From Streptomyces caelestis (GTDB lineage Bacteria > Actinomycetota > Actinomycetes > Streptomycetales > Streptomycetaceae): a stretch of DNA of 64,000 bases. Below the pieces are notes generated by a model. The model was not told where the DNA came from and ran no database searches. It saw only the letters and a program-made list of their open reading frames with translations. Shown in pieces: positions 26,474 to 35,604 of the stretch (position 1 is its first letter; each line of letters begins with the position of its first letter). The position numbers were made by a program, and so were the translations under genes. The DNA lies in contig NZ_JACHNE010000001.1 in NCBI RefSeq assembly GCF_014205255.1, positions 310,001-374,000 of the forward strand, written 5' to 3'.

Positions 26474-27312
26474 GGCCGGTCCAGCGGGATCCGGGCCCGG
26501 ACCCGGTAGCCGCCGCCCAGGCGGCGCCGGGCGTCCAGGTCGCCGCCGTAGACGGCGACCCGCTCTCGCAGGCCGAGCAGTCCGCGTCCCGCTCCGCCGG
26601 CCCGGTCCGCGACCGGGCGGCTCCGGGGCCCGCAGGCCTCGCCTGACAGGACGCTCGGGCCGCTGTTGAGGACTTCGACGCGCAGGTAGTGCTCCGCATA
26701 CCGCACGGTCACCTCGGCTTTCGCTCCGTCGCCGTGCTTGAGAGCGTTGGTCAGTGCTTCCTGGATGATCCGGTAGGCGGTGACATCGATCCCCGTCGGC
26801 AGCGGGCGGGGCTCCCCCGAGATCCGCACCTCCACGGGCAGGCCGGCGAAGGCGATCCTGTCGATCAGCGGGCTGAGCCGGCTCAGGCTGGGCTGCGGTG
26901 CCAGGTTCTGGGCACAGGGTTCGTCGTCGCCGCTCTGCTCGGGGGCGAGCAGGCCGAGCAGGTGCCGTAGTTCGGTCATGGCGGTCCGCCCGGCGCTCTC
27001 GACAGCGCTCAGCGCGGCCTCGGCCTCGTCGGGCATGGTGGCCAGCACCTCGCGGGCGGCTCCGGCCTGGACCACCATGAGGCTCACGTTGTGGCTGACG
27101 ATGTCGTGGAGTTCGGCCGCGATTCTGGCCCGCTCTGCTTCAACCGCTGTCTGCGCCGCGCTCTCGCGTTCTCGCTCCAGCAGCCAGCCGCGCTCTTCGA
27201 CGGCTGCTCGGTGCCGCCGCCGTGCCCGGATGTGCGCCACGCTCAGGACGGCAACCGCGGCGCACGCCGCCGCCAATGCCGTGGCCAGCCAGATCCCCCC
27301 TGAACTCCCCAT
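26470..27312 (-). CDS. Short NarX-type sensor histidine kinase
   Basis: This 280-residue kinase has a HisKA_3 motif, AELHDIVSHNVSLMVVQAGA, carrying the phospho-accepting His. The ATPase domain has IIQEALTNALKHG and GRGLLGLRERVAVYGG. Only one membrane helix is present (about residues 8-28), whereas relatives usually have four to six N-terminal helices, so the sensor part looks truncated. It is translationally coupled to the response regulator and divergent from an ABC exporter gene, the standard arrangement for a kinase that controls an efflux pump. Confidence 0.9.
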   Translation of the reverse strand: MGSSGGIWLATALAAACAAVAVLSVAHIRARRRHRAAVEERGWLLERERESAAQTAVEAERARIAAELHDIVSHNVSLMVVQAGAAREVLATMPDEAEAALSAVESAGRTAMTELRHLLGLLAPEQSGDDEPCAQNLAPQPSLSRLSPLIDRIAFAGLPVEVRISGEPRPLPTGIDVTAYRIIQEALTNALKHGDGAKAEVTVRYAEHYLRVEVLNSGPSVLSGEACGPRSRPVADRAGGAGRGLLGLRERVAVYGGDLDARRRLGGGYRVRARIPLDRP

Positions 27313-27451
27313 CCGCGCAATTCTCGCAGCTCGGCACGCCCTGCCGCCTCATGCTCCGGATGCAGTTTCCTACATCCCCAGGATGACGTGCGGGGCCGGT
27401 TACATCCGAGGAAGGACGCTGTATCTGTCCCGCCGCTTCTAGGTTCGTGCC

Positions 27452-28133
27452 ATGACTACTGATCTGGACAGCTCCCAACAGCCCGTCGGAGTACGGCGAC
27501 GTGTGGACGGCGTCAGCTTGGAGATCCGTGCCGGGAAAGCGGTCGCGGTGATGGGGCCCTCCGGGTGCGGCAAGTCCACGCTGCTGAACATGGTTGCCGG
27601 TCTGGACCGCCCGACGTCGGGAACGGTGCAGGTGCACGGTCAGGACCTGGGGAAGTTGAACGAGACCGGGCCGGCACTCTTCCGGCGGTGGTATATCGGC
27701 ATGACCTTCCAGTTTTTCAACCTCATCGACGACCTGCCCGCATGGGGACAACGTCGCGCTGGCCGCCCAGCTGACCGGCGCGTCCGCCCGGCAGGCCCGC
27801 CGCCGCGCGCTGGAACTCCTGGACGAACTGGGCATCGCCGGTCGCAAGGACACCTACCCGGCCGCATTGAGCGGTGGTGAGCGCCAACGAGTGGCGGTGG
27901 CCCGTGCCCTGACGAACCGCCCTGCCCTGCTCCTGGCCGACGAGCCGACAGGCGCGCTGGACAACCGCTCGGGAGAGCAGGTCATGGACCTGCTGATCGA
28001 CCTCAACCAGATCGGGCAGACCCTGCTGATCGTCACGCACGACCCGCACCTGGCCACCCGGTGCGCCGGCCGCCTGATCGAGGTCGCCGATGGCCGAGTG
28101 GCCAGGGAAAGCACGCTGGAGCCGACCGCATGA
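27452..28133 (+). pseudogene. ABC exporter ATPase, frameshifted
   Basis: The first frame has Walker A (GPSGCGKSTLLN) and runs to FQFFNLIDDLPAW. An extra base near 27744 then shifts the homology to another frame: NVALAAQLTGASARQ, signature LSGGERQRVAVARAL, Walker B LLLADEPTGALDN and the switch His in IVTHDPHLATRC. The N-terminus is also short, lacking the usual TKSYG segment. The protein belonged to the MacB/LolD-like family paired with FtsX-type permeases. Its stop overlaps the ATG of the permease remnant. Confidence 0.87.
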
Positions 28134-28225
28134 GCGCCGTGTGGAGGGCCTCGCGGGCGGCCTTCGAACGCCGCAGGCTCCAGACATTCGTCATCGACTC
28201 GTCGTCCTGCTGCACAACGAGTAGC
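28130..28225 (+). pseudogene. 5' fragment of the ABC exporter permease gene
   Basis: The frame MSAVWRASRAAFERRRLQTF is the usual start of FtsX-like permeases, overlapping the ATPase stop by four bases. After TFVI the frame is lost; VVLLHNE and a stop appear in another frame. The rest of the gene is gone, and a truncated insertion sequence begins about 120 bp further on. Confidence 0.6.
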
Positions 28226-28348
28226 CCCTCTCTCCCGGGTGTCGGGAGGCCAGCCAGCCAGCCAGTAGGGGTCGTCGTGGCCCCGGCTGGTCGCAGCCAT
28301 GCGTCGATGGCTGCGACCATCACGGTCGCGTGGCTGAAGGCGGGCCTA

Positions 28349-28471
28349 GGCCATTTCGTTTGGATCAGACGGCCGTTGGTCCGGGTGTGCCGTTGACTGA
28401 TGCGCAGTGGGCGCGAATCGAGCCGTTACTCCCGGACCGGACGCCGAAGCGGGGTGGCCGCTGGCGGGATC
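28349..28471 (+). mobile_element. Truncated left end of an IS5/IS427-type element
   Basis: These 123 bases are nearly identical to the left end of the complete element at 35605-36503, starting GGCCATTTCGTTTGGATCAG after a TA. They include the transposase start VPLTDAQWARIEPLLPDR. Similarity stops abruptly after GGCGGGATC. Confidence 0.9.
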
Positions 28472-28785
28472 CGATCCACAGGTATTTACAACGGATGAAG
28501 GGGGCCGTCAGCCCGAAGATCGGATGCGGTTACGCCTAGCGGATCCTTACCCTGACCTGATGGATTCTGCGCAGGTCTGACCGATGCGCGAAGGCGCTCT
28601 CCCATCGGCGGAACGGGCGTCTGCGTAACGTTCTTTGCAGCGGATCGGGACACCAGACGGGTCAGCGATCCGGAGCCTGAGCCACGTTCGGCGGCCGTCT
28701 CACAGCAGTGGATCGATTGGATGCGCGAGCGTCGATCCGCAAGGGTGCTGGGCCGCGGTGGACACAGTCTGGGATCCTTCTCCTT
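28472..28785. other. Non-coding stretch between IS remnant and DUF1737 gene
   Basis: I see no gene here. Both sides are rearrangement junctions. Confidence 0.4.
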
Positions 28786-28968
28786 ATGAGCACACCACCA
28801 GACGGATTGCCTGTCTACCGGGTCTTGACCGGTCCGGACGACGCCACGTTCTGCCAGCGTGTGAGCGAAGCGATTGATATTGGCTACGAACTGCACGAAG
28901 GCCCCGCCGTCACCTTCAACGGTGAGAGCGTCATCGTCGCCCAGGCGCTGGTCTGGCCAGCACGGTAG
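28786..28968 (+). CDS. DUF1737 domain protein
   Basis: This 60-residue protein, MSTPPDGLPVYRVLTGPDDA, with RVSEAIDIGYELHEGPAVTFNG and VIVAQALVWP, is a complete DUF1737 domain. This small family is of unknown role and is often found in actinobacteria. Its last 38 bases overlap, antisense, the end of the transposase reading frame. That overlap suggests the transposon end was lost when it joined this gene. Confidence 0.82.
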   Translation: MSTPPDGLPVYRVLTGPDDATFCQRVSEAIDIGYELHEGPAVTFNGESVIVAQALVWPAR

Positions 28969-30264
28969 CAGGGACTTCGTGAGTAGCAGTCGCAGCGATC
29001 GGCCCGTGACATGAGAAGGGCCGGCGGATGACGAGGGTGATGAACAGGCGCTGGATTTCGTTGCAGGTGAGCGGTATGAGTCCATCTGGTGTGGGGTGGC
29101 GGGCGTGTTCGTCGGCGCGGACGGCGGCGAGGCGTGGGCGAGCATGGCCAGGGTGACCCAGCGGGACCAGGACGCGTAGCGGCGGACCTGGTGCTCGTCC
29201 AGTCCGGCCAGGCCCTTGCCGGACTGGAACGTCTCTTCCACTCGCCATCTTGATCCAGCTACCCGCACCAGGGTGGCCAGGGGCACGGGCCGGGGTGAGT
29301 AGCAGCGGTAGTAGGCGAATTCTCCGGTGGTGCGGTTGCGGCGGATCAGCAACTGTTGGCTGCCGGGGGCGGGGTCGGCCAGGTCGATGGCGGCCCAGTC
29401 GTAGAAGCGGTGCCCCTTGGCTCCCGCTCCGGCGGACAGCTTCTGCCAGGCCCGCTTCGGTACCTTCTTGGCCAGGGCGTCCGCGCGGAACTTCCCGGCC
29501 CGGGTGGTGACTTCGTGGGAACAGGCGACGGCGAGCACGTAGCCGGTGCCGCGCTTCTCCAGTGCGGCCCGCAGTTTCGGGTTGCCACCGTAGACCTCGT
29601 CGCCCGTGACCCACGATGCGTGGTGGCCGGCGTCCAGGAACCGGGTGATCATGCGGACGGCGAGTTCCGGCTTGGTCGCGAAGGCGGTGTCCTGGTCGAG
29701 TCCGGCATCCCGGCAGCGGTCGGGGTCGGCCGTCCAAGAGCGCGGCACGTACAGTTCCCAGTCCACTGCCGCGTGCCCGCGCCGGCCTGCGTAGACCAGG
29801 TAGACAGCGACCTGGGCATTTTCGATCCTGCCCGCGGTGCCGGTGTACTGGCGCTGGACGCCGACAGTGCCGGTGCCCTTCTTCACGTCCCCGGTCTCGT
29901 CGACCACCAGTACTGCCTGGTCGTCGTGCAGGTGGTCCACCACGTAGTCACGCACGTCGTCGCGGACCCGGTCGGCGTCCCACTTGGCCCGCCCCAGCAG
30001 GTGCTGCATGCCGTCCGAGGTCCTCTCCCCGGCCCACTCGGCGATGGTCCAGCAGTTCTTGCGCGGCAGGTCCGGCAGCAGCCCGAGCACCAACCGCCCA
30101 GCCCGGCGCCGGGGTTCGACCCGGGCAAAGCGGCCTGCGATCCGGCTCATCAGGCCATCGAACGCCTCCTGCCAGCGGGCAGGGTCTACGCTGTGACCTG
30201 CGGCCACCGCGCGATCGTTTGTCTTCACACACCGATGATCAACGGTGGCCGCACCCGTCTCCAC
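28931..30264 (-). mobile_element. IS701-type transposase, frameshifted and probably 3'-truncated
   Basis: The transposase reads from about 30264 (or the GTG at 30228): FDGLMSRIAGRFARVEPRRR, VLVVDETGDVKKGTGTVGVQ with the first catalytic Asp, WVTGDEVYGGNPKLRAAL, and RWRVEETFQSGKGLAGLDEH with the catalytic Glu. After LAMLAHA one missing base moves the homology to another frame (RADEHARHPTPDG, IQRLFITLVIR). The final dozen codons coincide with antisense DUF1737 sequence, so the genuine C-terminus and the right inverted repeat appear lost. I could not identify terminal repeats. Confidence 0.82.
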
Positions 30265-30316
30265 AGCGCGTCAGGGTCGCGCAGGGTCCGCCTGCCGTCC
30301 TGTGTCAGGAGGACAT

Positions 30317-30721
30317 GTGCAACGTGGCGAAGTCTGGTGGGTCGAGTTCGACGAGCGGCGGCCGGTCGTACTGCTGTCGGAAGGCGACGCGTCCGGGATC
30401 CGGGTGATGCAGGTCGTGGCTCCGGCGGGCGTCGACATCAGCGCTCTGGGCGTCGAAGTGGCAGTAGGCGCCATGGAAGGACTGCCCTTTGAAGGCGTGC
30501 TGCGGTTCGCCTTCCCGCGTCCAGGCTTTACCCCTTGCACGTGGCTGACCACCGTGTCCCGGGACGACCTGATCGAGCGGGCGGGCGCACTGCCCTACGC
30601 GAAACTCAGCGAGATTGAGGATGCCCTCCGACTCACTGGACAGGCGAAGGAGCGGACCCCGGCGACGACCGCGAAGCTCAGCGAGATAAGGGACGCCCTC
30701 CGTCTCGGTGGACTTGAGTAG
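30317..30721 (+). CDS. PemK/MazF-like protein (toxin family) without visible antitoxin
   Basis: This 134-residue protein begins VQRGEVWWVEFDERRPVVLL, the N-terminal strand pair of MazF/PemK ribonucleases, followed by LPFEGVLRFAFPRPGF and TWLTTVSRDDLIER. The GTG at 30317 has AGGAGG upstream. The C-terminus carries two copies of AKLSEI(E/R)DALRL, 24 residues apart, a tandem duplication visible in the DNA at 30599-30640 and 30671-30712. No antitoxin-like gene lies next to it; the IS701-like transposase occupies the upstream side. It may be a toxin relic or a stand-alone family member. Confidence 0.78.
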   Translation: MQRGEVWWVEFDERRPVVLLSEGDASGIRVMQVVAPAGVDISALGVEVAVGAMEGLPFEGVLRFAFPRPGFTPCTWLTTVSRDDLIERAGALPYAKLSEIEDALRLTGQAKERTPATTAKLSEIRDALRLGGLE

Positions 30722-30845
30722 TCGGGTAGGCGGAGAAGGAACGGACACCCCCGCTGGCGTGGTCGATCTCGTCCAGATGATCGACACTGGCCACCTGTCT
30801 CCTCGGCGCCCCTCACCATCAAGATCACGATCTACGGCTGGAGTA

Positions 30846-31617
30846 TTACCTGGGCCCGTGCGGCCTGTTCTCATCCTGCCCTGTCCGGGGTCTCCCGCGC
30901 ACACTTCGGCGAGTTGCTCGAAGAACTCGCCCCGAAGTGGCAAGCGAGCCGGGTATCGGCGATGGGTGAACGCTGCGGCGGCTGACGTACTGCAGGTGGC
31001 CCGCCGGGTCGTAGCGGCCCAGCAGCAGCGTGCGGTGCGCGGCAAGCGACCTGGTGACCGCGCCGATCACGGCCTCCGTGGTGACCCGCACCTTGTACTT
31101 CCGCCACGACCGCACGCCCCCGCGATAGGACTCCTCCAGCCGCTTGAAGCACAGTCCCTCCACCCCGGCCGCCGTCCACGTAAGCCACTCCTGTGCCAAG
31201 GCCGGGCCGGTCGTCGACGACGTCGCGCGTACGGCCAGACAGTCAGGTCGCCGCCTCGCTGGACCAGGTCGAAGGCCACGAAATGCGCCGGCCACTCCCG
31301 CGTCGCCTGAGCGGCAGCTGCCCCGCGCCGGGCGAGCCGCTGCTGCAGCCGCTCGAACGCCAGCCTGTCCCGCGCCCACACCACCAGCTCGCCATCGATC
31401 CCGGTGTCCGCCGGCAGCTGAGCCAGGGCCGCCGCCCGGATCTCGGGGAACGCGGCTGTCATGTCCGTGCCGCGCCGTGAGCGCAGCAACACCCGCCCGC
31501 CCTCGTACACGGCGAGCTGAACACGGTAGCCATCCCATTTCGGTTCACCCGCCCACCCGGCAGCAGCACAGGGTCGGACACAGGGGCGGCGAGCATCGGT
31601 TCCGGCAGTGTCCGCAT
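30846..31617 (-). pseudogene. ATP-dependent DNA ligase (LigC/LigD-ligase type), broken
   Basis: The start MRTLPEPMLAAPVSDPVLLP is in one frame. The next part, WAGEPKWDGYRVQLAVYEGG with the adenylated Lys motif KWDG, RSRRGTDMTAAFPEI and GIDGELVVWARDRLAFERLQ, is in a second frame. EEWLTW-AAGVEGLCFKRLEES, RSWRKYKVRVTTEA and TLLLGRYDPAGHLQYVSRR lie in a third. At least two frameshifts and an internal deletion are needed, and the OB-fold C-terminus is missing after about 30960. Intact relatives are about 320 residues and act in end joining. Confidence 0.82.
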
Positions 31618-31896
31618 CACAGCCCATGCCTTCCACGCAGCCCGCCCGTCGGCAAACCGAGTGCGCGTACGCACCCGACTACTGGCCCGACCACGGCAGG
31701 TCAGCGCACTACAACACCTCGCCGGGGGCTGTGTCTGAGCTCCTGGCGCACGTCCAGGCAGCGCAGCCGGACACTGAGCTGCCCCGGAACCCGTGTCGTA
31801 CGGTCCGACGTCGCGGTCGCCCACCGTCCGCAACGGATCTCACCGAACCCGGCGGTGCCGCCGGTACGGCCGAGAGATCTGAACCAATACCGGGAA

Positions 31897-33015
31897 TCAG
31901 GCGGCGACGAGCTCCTGCTCGCGGTCCGGCGTCCTGACCTTGGGCTTCTTGTTCGGCAGCGAGAGCCGGAAGACCTTGTGCCACGCGGAGAACACCTGCT
32001 TGGGCAGCGACCCGGTGACGTACTCCAGCTCGTACTTCTCGAACAGCGCGCGCACCTTCACCGCGACCTCGGCGTACCGGTTGCTCGGCAGGTCCGGGAA
32101 CAGGTGGTGCTCGATCTGGTGCGACAGGTTGCCGGTCATGAAGTGCATGGCCTTGCTGCCGCTGATGTTCGCCGAGCCCATCATCTGGCGCAGGTACCAC
32201 TGGCCGCGCGTCTCGCCCTTGATCGACCGGCGCTCGAAGACCTGTACGCCCTCGGGGAAGTGCCCGCACATGATCACCGAGTGGGTCCAGACGTTGCGGA
32301 CCAGGTTCGCGGTGAACGTGGCGGCGAGCGTGGTGAGGAACGACGGGCCCGACAACAGCGGGTGGATCACGTAGTCCTTGAGCACCTGCTTGCGGATCTT
32401 GCGGCCCACGGCCTTGGCCCGCGCGCGGAACTCCGGGTTCTTGCGGCGGCGCTTGTTCAGGTTCTTGCCGAGCTCCAGGTCGTACGCTGCGATGCCGTAC
32501 TCGAAGAAGCAGGCGTTGATGAAGTTCCACAGCGGCTGGCCGAGGTGGAACGGGTGCCACTTCTGGTCCTCGTCGACGCGCATGATGCCGTAGCCGAGGT
32601 CGTTGTCCTTGCCGATCACGTTGGTGTACGTGTGGTGCAGCTCGTTGTGCGAGTGCTTCCACTGGTCGGCCGGCGAGACGTGATCCCATTCCCAGGTGGT
32701 GGAGTGGATCTTCGGGTCCCGCATCCAGTCCCACTGGCCGTGCAGGACGTTGTGGCCGATCTCCATGTTGTCCATGATCTTCGCCACGGACAGCCCGGCG
32801 GTGCCGAGCAGCCACGCGGGCGGGAAGAACGAGAACAGCAGCACGCCCCTGCTGACCAGCTCGAGCTTGCGCTGCGCCGAGATGACCTTACGGATGTAGG
32901 CGGCGTCTTTCTCGCCGCGGTCGGCGATCACCTCGTCGCGGATCGCGTCCAGCTCGCGGCCTAGCTCCTCGATCTGCTCCGCGGTCAGGTGGGCGGTGGG
33001 GTCGATGGCGGTCAA
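31897..33015 (-). CDS. Membrane fatty acid desaturase (DesA3-like)
   Basis: This 372-residue di-iron desaturase carries the three histidine clusters of the acyl-CoA/acyl-lipid family: HNVLHG, HSHNELHH and HQIEHH. Hydrophobic stretches lie around residues 60-85 and 200-230. The best start is the TTG at 33015, which has TAGGAG four bases upstream; the first in-frame ATG/GTG lies inside the upstream gene. It introduces a double bond into fatty acyl chains using electrons from the reductase encoded just upstream (7 bp away), the Streptomyces counterpart of Rv3229c/Rv3230c. Confidence 0.92.
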   Translation of the reverse strand: MTAIDPTAHLTAEQIEELGRELDAIRDEVIADRGEKDAAYIRKVISAQRKLELVSRGVLLFSFFPPAWLLGTAGLSVAKIMDNMEIGHNVLHGQWDWMRDPKIHSTTWEWDHVSPADQWKHSHNELHHTYTNVIGKDNDLGYGIMRVDEDQKWHPFHLGQPLWNFINACFFEYGIAAYDLELGKNLNKRRRKNPEFRARAKAVGRKIRKQVLKDYVIHPLLSGPSFLTTLAATFTANLVRNVWTHSVIMCGHFPEGVQVFERRSIKGETRGQWYLRQMMGSANISGSKAMHFMTGNLSHQIEHHLFPDLPSNRYAEVAVKVRALFEKYELEYVTGSLPKQVFSAWHKVFRLSLPNKKPKVRTPDREQELVAA

Positions 33016-33022
33016 GGTGCTC

Positions 33023-34081
33023 CTACCGTTCGATGTCGCAGGGGCCCGCCGCGGCGGACACGCAGGTCTGGATGAGGACGCCCGGCTCGGCCTCGGTGAT
33101 CTCGCCGGTGCGCAGGTCGCGGACGGCGCCCGCCTTGAGCGGTGTGACGCAGCCGAAGCAGATGCCCATGCGGCACCCGGAGGGCATGAGCACGCCGGCC
33201 TCCTCGCCGACGTCCAGCAACGGCGTGGCGCCGTCCGCGTCGACACTCTTGCCGGTGGCGCTGAACGTGACCTCGCCGCCGTCGTCGCCGGCGACGACGA
33301 TGCTGGGGCGGAAGCGTTCGGTGTGCAGGCGCTCCTGTACGCCGTGCTCGCTCCAGTGCTCTTCGGCGGCGTCGAGCAGGCCCGCGGGCCCGCAGGCCCA
33401 GGTCTCGCGCTCGGCCCAGTCGGGCACGAGTTCGTCGAGACGGGCGATGTCGAGCATGCCGTCTGTGTCGGTGTGCACCTCGGTGAGCCGCAGCTTCTTG
33501 TCCGCGACCAGGCCGTGCAGTTCGTTGCGGAAGATCACGTCTTGCGGCTGTGGCGCGCAGTGGACCATGACGACGTCGTCGAACTCGGTGTCGCGCAGCA
33601 TGCCCATCACGGGCGTGATGCCGCTGCCGGCCGTCAGGTAGAGCACCTTGGCCGGCTTGGCCTGCGGCAGCACGAAGTCACCGGTCGCCTGGTCGAGCTG
33701 GATCAGCGTGCCCGGTTTCGCCCTGCGGACCAGGTGGTTGCTGACCTTGCCGTCCGGGATCGCCTTCACGGTGATCGTGACGCGGCCGTCCTGGCGGTTT
33801 GTCGGCGAGGTGAGGGAGTAGGCACGCCACAGGCGCACCCCGTCGACGTCGACCCCGATCCGCACGTACTGACCGGCTGTGTGGCCGCGCCAGCCCCGTC
33901 CCGGCCTGATCACGATGGTCGCGGCGTCACCCGTCTCGGGGTGCACGGCCTCGATGCGCCCACGCAGGTCAGCGCCCGCACGCAGCGGGCTGACCAGGTC
34001 GAGGTAGTCCGACGGCAGCAGCGGCGTCGTGACCATCTCCAGCAGTTTCCACGCCCTGCTGCGGAGGGCTGTACTCGTCAT
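33023..34081 (-). CDS. Flavin/2Fe-2S ferredoxin reductase for the desaturase
   Basis: This 352-residue protein has an FAD-binding domain (RAYSLTSPTN), an NADPH-binding domain (LYLTAGSGITPVMGML) and a C-terminal plant-type 2Fe-2S ferredoxin domain. The cluster ligands are in GCRMGICFGCVTPL with a final Cys in IQTCVSAA. This is the Rv3230c architecture, the dedicated electron donor of DesA3-type desaturases. It is the first gene of the two-gene operon. The ATG at 34081 follows TGGAG. An 87-bp gap separates it from a divergent PucR-type regulator. Confidence 0.93.
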   Translation of the reverse strand: MTSTALRSRAWKLLEMVTTPLLPSDYLDLVSPLRAGADLRGRIEAVHPETGDAATIVIRPGRGWRGHTAGQYVRIGVDVDGVRLWRAYSLTSPTNRQDGRVTITVKAIPDGKVSNHLVRRAKPGTLIQLDQATGDFVLPQAKPAKVLYLTAGSGITPVMGMLRDTEFDDVVMVHCAPQPQDVIFRNELHGLVADKKLRLTEVHTDTDGMLDIARLDELVPDWAERETWACGPAGLLDAAEEHWSEHGVQERLHTERFRPSIVVAGDDGGEVTFSATGKSVDADGATPLLDVGEEAGVLMPSGCRMGICFGCVTPLKAGAVRDLRTGEITEAEPGVLIQTCVSAAAGPCDIER

Positions 34082-34112
34082 GACTCCAGCTTGCTGCGCC
34101 TCAAGGCGTAAA

Positions 34113-34128
34113 GTCCTGACCGCAGGAC
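34113..34128. promoter_or_regulatory. Operator candidate between reductase and PucR regulator
   Basis: GTCCTG-ACCG-CAGGAC is a perfect inverted repeat in the 87-bp divergent promoter. It is the natural candidate for PucR binding; this is inference from symmetry and position. Confidence 0.45.
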
Positions 34129-34168
34129 GTAAATCTGGCTGGCTGAATTGTTCGCAGGGAATAGAAAC

Positions 34169-35308
34169 GTGAGCCATGCAATCCGGAGGGCCAGCGAACT
34201 GGCCCTGGATGAGATGACGGTCACCGCACTTCGGGCCGCGCTGAAGAGCACCGCCGACGAGGTCGTCCAGGCGATCATCGACGAGGTCCCTCCCTACGCC
34301 AACGCTCTTTCGGGCCACATGGGCGCCACCATCCGCCGAGCCGTCCGCACCGCCCTGGGGCACTACCTGGACCTCGCGAGCGGGAACGCCACAGGAGGCG
34401 ACGCCGGTGACGCAGCCTACGAGCTGGGCCGCGGCGAGGTGCGCGACGGCCGTTCGATGGACGCCCTGCTCAGCGCCTACCGCGTCGGCGCCCGCGTGGC
34501 CTGGCGATGCCTGGCAGCGGGTGCCGTACCCGCAGGTCTGCCCGCCGCCGAGGTCGCCAAGTTCGCCGAGCTGACCTTCGCCTACATCGACGAGCTCTCC
34601 GCCGCGAGCGCCGCGGGCCACGCCGACGAACTGGCCGCCCGGGGAAGGGATCAGGAGCGCCACCTGGAACACCTGGCCCGCGACCTCCTCGCCGGCGCGA
34701 GCCCGGACGTGCTGCTGGCCTCTGTTCAGCGGGCCGGGTGGCAGCCTCCGGATTCGCTGACCGCGGTCCTGCTGCCCGCCGCCCAGGCCCGGCCTGCCTA
34801 CCGCGCGCTCGACCCGAGCACCCTCGTCCTCGACGATCTGCCGGACGCCACCGGTGTGCTGCTCGTCCCCGATGCCGACCGATCACATCTCTTGCGGCAG
34901 CTGACCGACCGCACCGCCGTGGTCGGCCCGGCCCGACCATGGACTCGTGCGTCCGCCTCGTACGCACGAGCCGTACGCGCGCGCTCCCTCTCCTCTGATA
35001 TTCGCGACACCGAGGACCACCTGCCCGAGCTGGTGCTGAGCGCCGACGTGGACGCGTTCGCGGACCTGCGTGCCCGAGCCCTCGCACCGTTGCGGACCTT
35101 GCCTGTCGCGACCGCACAGCGGCTGGAGGAGACGTTGCGGGCGTGGCTGCTGCACCAGGGCAGGCGGGACGAGGTGGCGGCGGCGTTGTTCGTCCACCCC
35201 CAGACAGTCCGGTACAGGATGTCGCAGCTGCGGGAGCTGTTTCCGGATCTCGCGTCGCCACACCGGGTCCTTGAACTGACGCTGGCGGTCGGTCTTCGGG
35301 TCAGCTGA
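34169..35308 (+). CDS. PucR-family transcriptional regulator
   Basis: This 379-residue regulator has a C-terminal PucR helix-turn-helix, LEETLRAWLLHQGRRDEVAA followed by FVHPQTVRYRMSQLRELFPD, and a long helical N-terminal region (ELGRGEVRDGRSMDALLSAY). The GTG at 34169 has AGGGA upstream; a TTG at 34148 is also in frame. It is divergent from the desaturase/reductase operon and probably controls it in response to lipid or membrane state, as this gene trio recurs in Streptomyces. Confidence 0.9.
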   Translation: MSHAIRRASELALDEMTVTALRAALKSTADEVVQAIIDEVPPYANALSGHMGATIRRAVRTALGHYLDLASGNATGGDAGDAAYELGRGEVRDGRSMDALLSAYRVGARVAWRCLAAGAVPAGLPAAEVAKFAELTFAYIDELSAASAAGHADELAARGRDQERHLEHLARDLLAGASPDVLLASVQRAGWQPPDSLTAVLLPAAQARPAYRALDPSTLVLDDLPDATGVLLVPDADRSHLLRQLTDRTAVVGPARPWTRASASYARAVRARSLSSDIRDTEDHLPELVLSADVDAFADLRARALAPLRTLPVATAQRLEETLRAWLLHQGRRDEVAAALFVHPQTVRYRMSQLRELFPDLASPHRVLELTLAVGLRVS

Positions 35309-35604
35309 CGAGTACTGCCTCGTTCTCGGTGCCATCAGCTGGCATGCGGCCCGGGGAAGAGCGGTATTGGCCAGCTGAGACCAGGGGTTGATGTGAAGAC
35401 CGGACAAGGCCTCGGGAAGCCCGTTGGGGGCGCTGCCTCTGAGAAGCGCGGAGCGAGGTCGTGCCCTGCAGCACGTCCATCGCCCGCGCCCACCGCGTAC
35501 GGTGCCCTGCGACGCCTACAGGAAGGGCGCTTGCGCTCTTGGTCCGGTATGACCATTGCACCCACACGGGGAGACGCCAGCGGCCAAGGTCCCGGGTTGC
35601 GCTA

